From the NCBI RefSeq assembly GCF_049310905.1, contig NZ_JBMEMN010000037.1:1-21988 (forward strand): a DNA stretch of 21,988 nucleotides, in the 5' to 3' direction. The stretch comes from Gudongella sp049310905. Its GTDB lineage: Bacteria; Bacillota; Clostridia; Tissierellales; Tissierellaceae. The notes below the pieces were generated by a model. It was not told where the DNA came from and did no database searches. It saw nothing but the letters and a program-made list of their open reading frames with translations. The position numbers and the translations under genes are program-made. Shown in pieces: positions 21,986-21,988 of the stretch; within the stretch, counting starts at the first letter, position 1; every line of letters starts with the position of its first letter.

Positions 21986-21988
21986 GAC

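Overview
The window looks like chromosomal DNA of a low-GC, Gram-positive anaerobe of the Bacillota, probably a clostridial relative. Supporting signs are A+T-rich DNA, strong AGGAGG-type ribosome sites, lipobox lipoproteins, a class A sortase, a DUF5317-type membrane protein and a Tat system with single TatA and TatC genes. I see no rRNA, tRNA, transposase, integrase or CRISPR array, and no gene-free stretch longer than 300 bases. Almost every gene is on the minus strand. The exceptions are a small flavin-binding lipoprotein (160-513) and an XRE-type regulator (6246-6608).

Region 1 (1-5750) is a cell-envelope block. The plus-strand FMN-binding lipoprotein converges on tatA-tatC across a shared bidirectional terminator. 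Upstream of tatA, apbE (FAD:protein FMN transferase), ndk, an aspartate/glutamate racemase and srtA lie close together and are probably cotranscribed. They are preceded by a 359-residue lipoprotein made of two tandem domains. I read these domains as degenerate relatives of the FMN-binding domain. The FMN lipoprotein carries the SGATxT acceptor motif that ApbE enzymes modify, so this block can supply both enzyme and substrate for extracytoplasmic flavinylation.

Region 2 (5830-6608) holds two small divergently transcribed helix-turn-helix regulators. Between them are an 8-bp tandem repeat and a 12-bp palindrome.

Region 3 (6766-14800) runs in the order conserved hypothetical, 25-residue peptide, membrane HD-GYP phosphodiesterase, DUF5317 protein, ATP-grasp ligase, divergent MurE-like ligase, apt, glmS. 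Two intrinsic terminators, before the ATP-grasp gene and before glmS, sit so close to the next ribosome site that there is little room for a new promoter. This suggests readthrough or internal promoters. The ATP-grasp/MurE-like pair, with an aspartate racemase about 8 kb away, suggests a peptide or cell-wall ligation pathway that is not standard MurE chemistry. The 25-residue peptide has an AgrD-like N-terminal leader but lacks the cysteine-bearing core, and its start lies next to a 10-bp RNA stem.

Region 4 (14898-21988) is a complete maltose/maltodextrin-type ABC importer operon, in the order binding lipoprotein, small four-helix membrane protein, MalF-type permease, MalG-type permease, MalK-type ATPase, LacI-family regulator. 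Its MalF-type permease has about 270 extra N-terminal residues, rich in Lys and Glu and predicted to be helical, plus extra membrane segments. No sugar-degrading enzyme is present, so the exact sugar is unknown.

The most noteworthy items are the extended MalF, the short structured-leader peptide gene, the ATP-grasp/MurE-like pair, and the flavinylation block with its degenerate double-domain lipoprotein.
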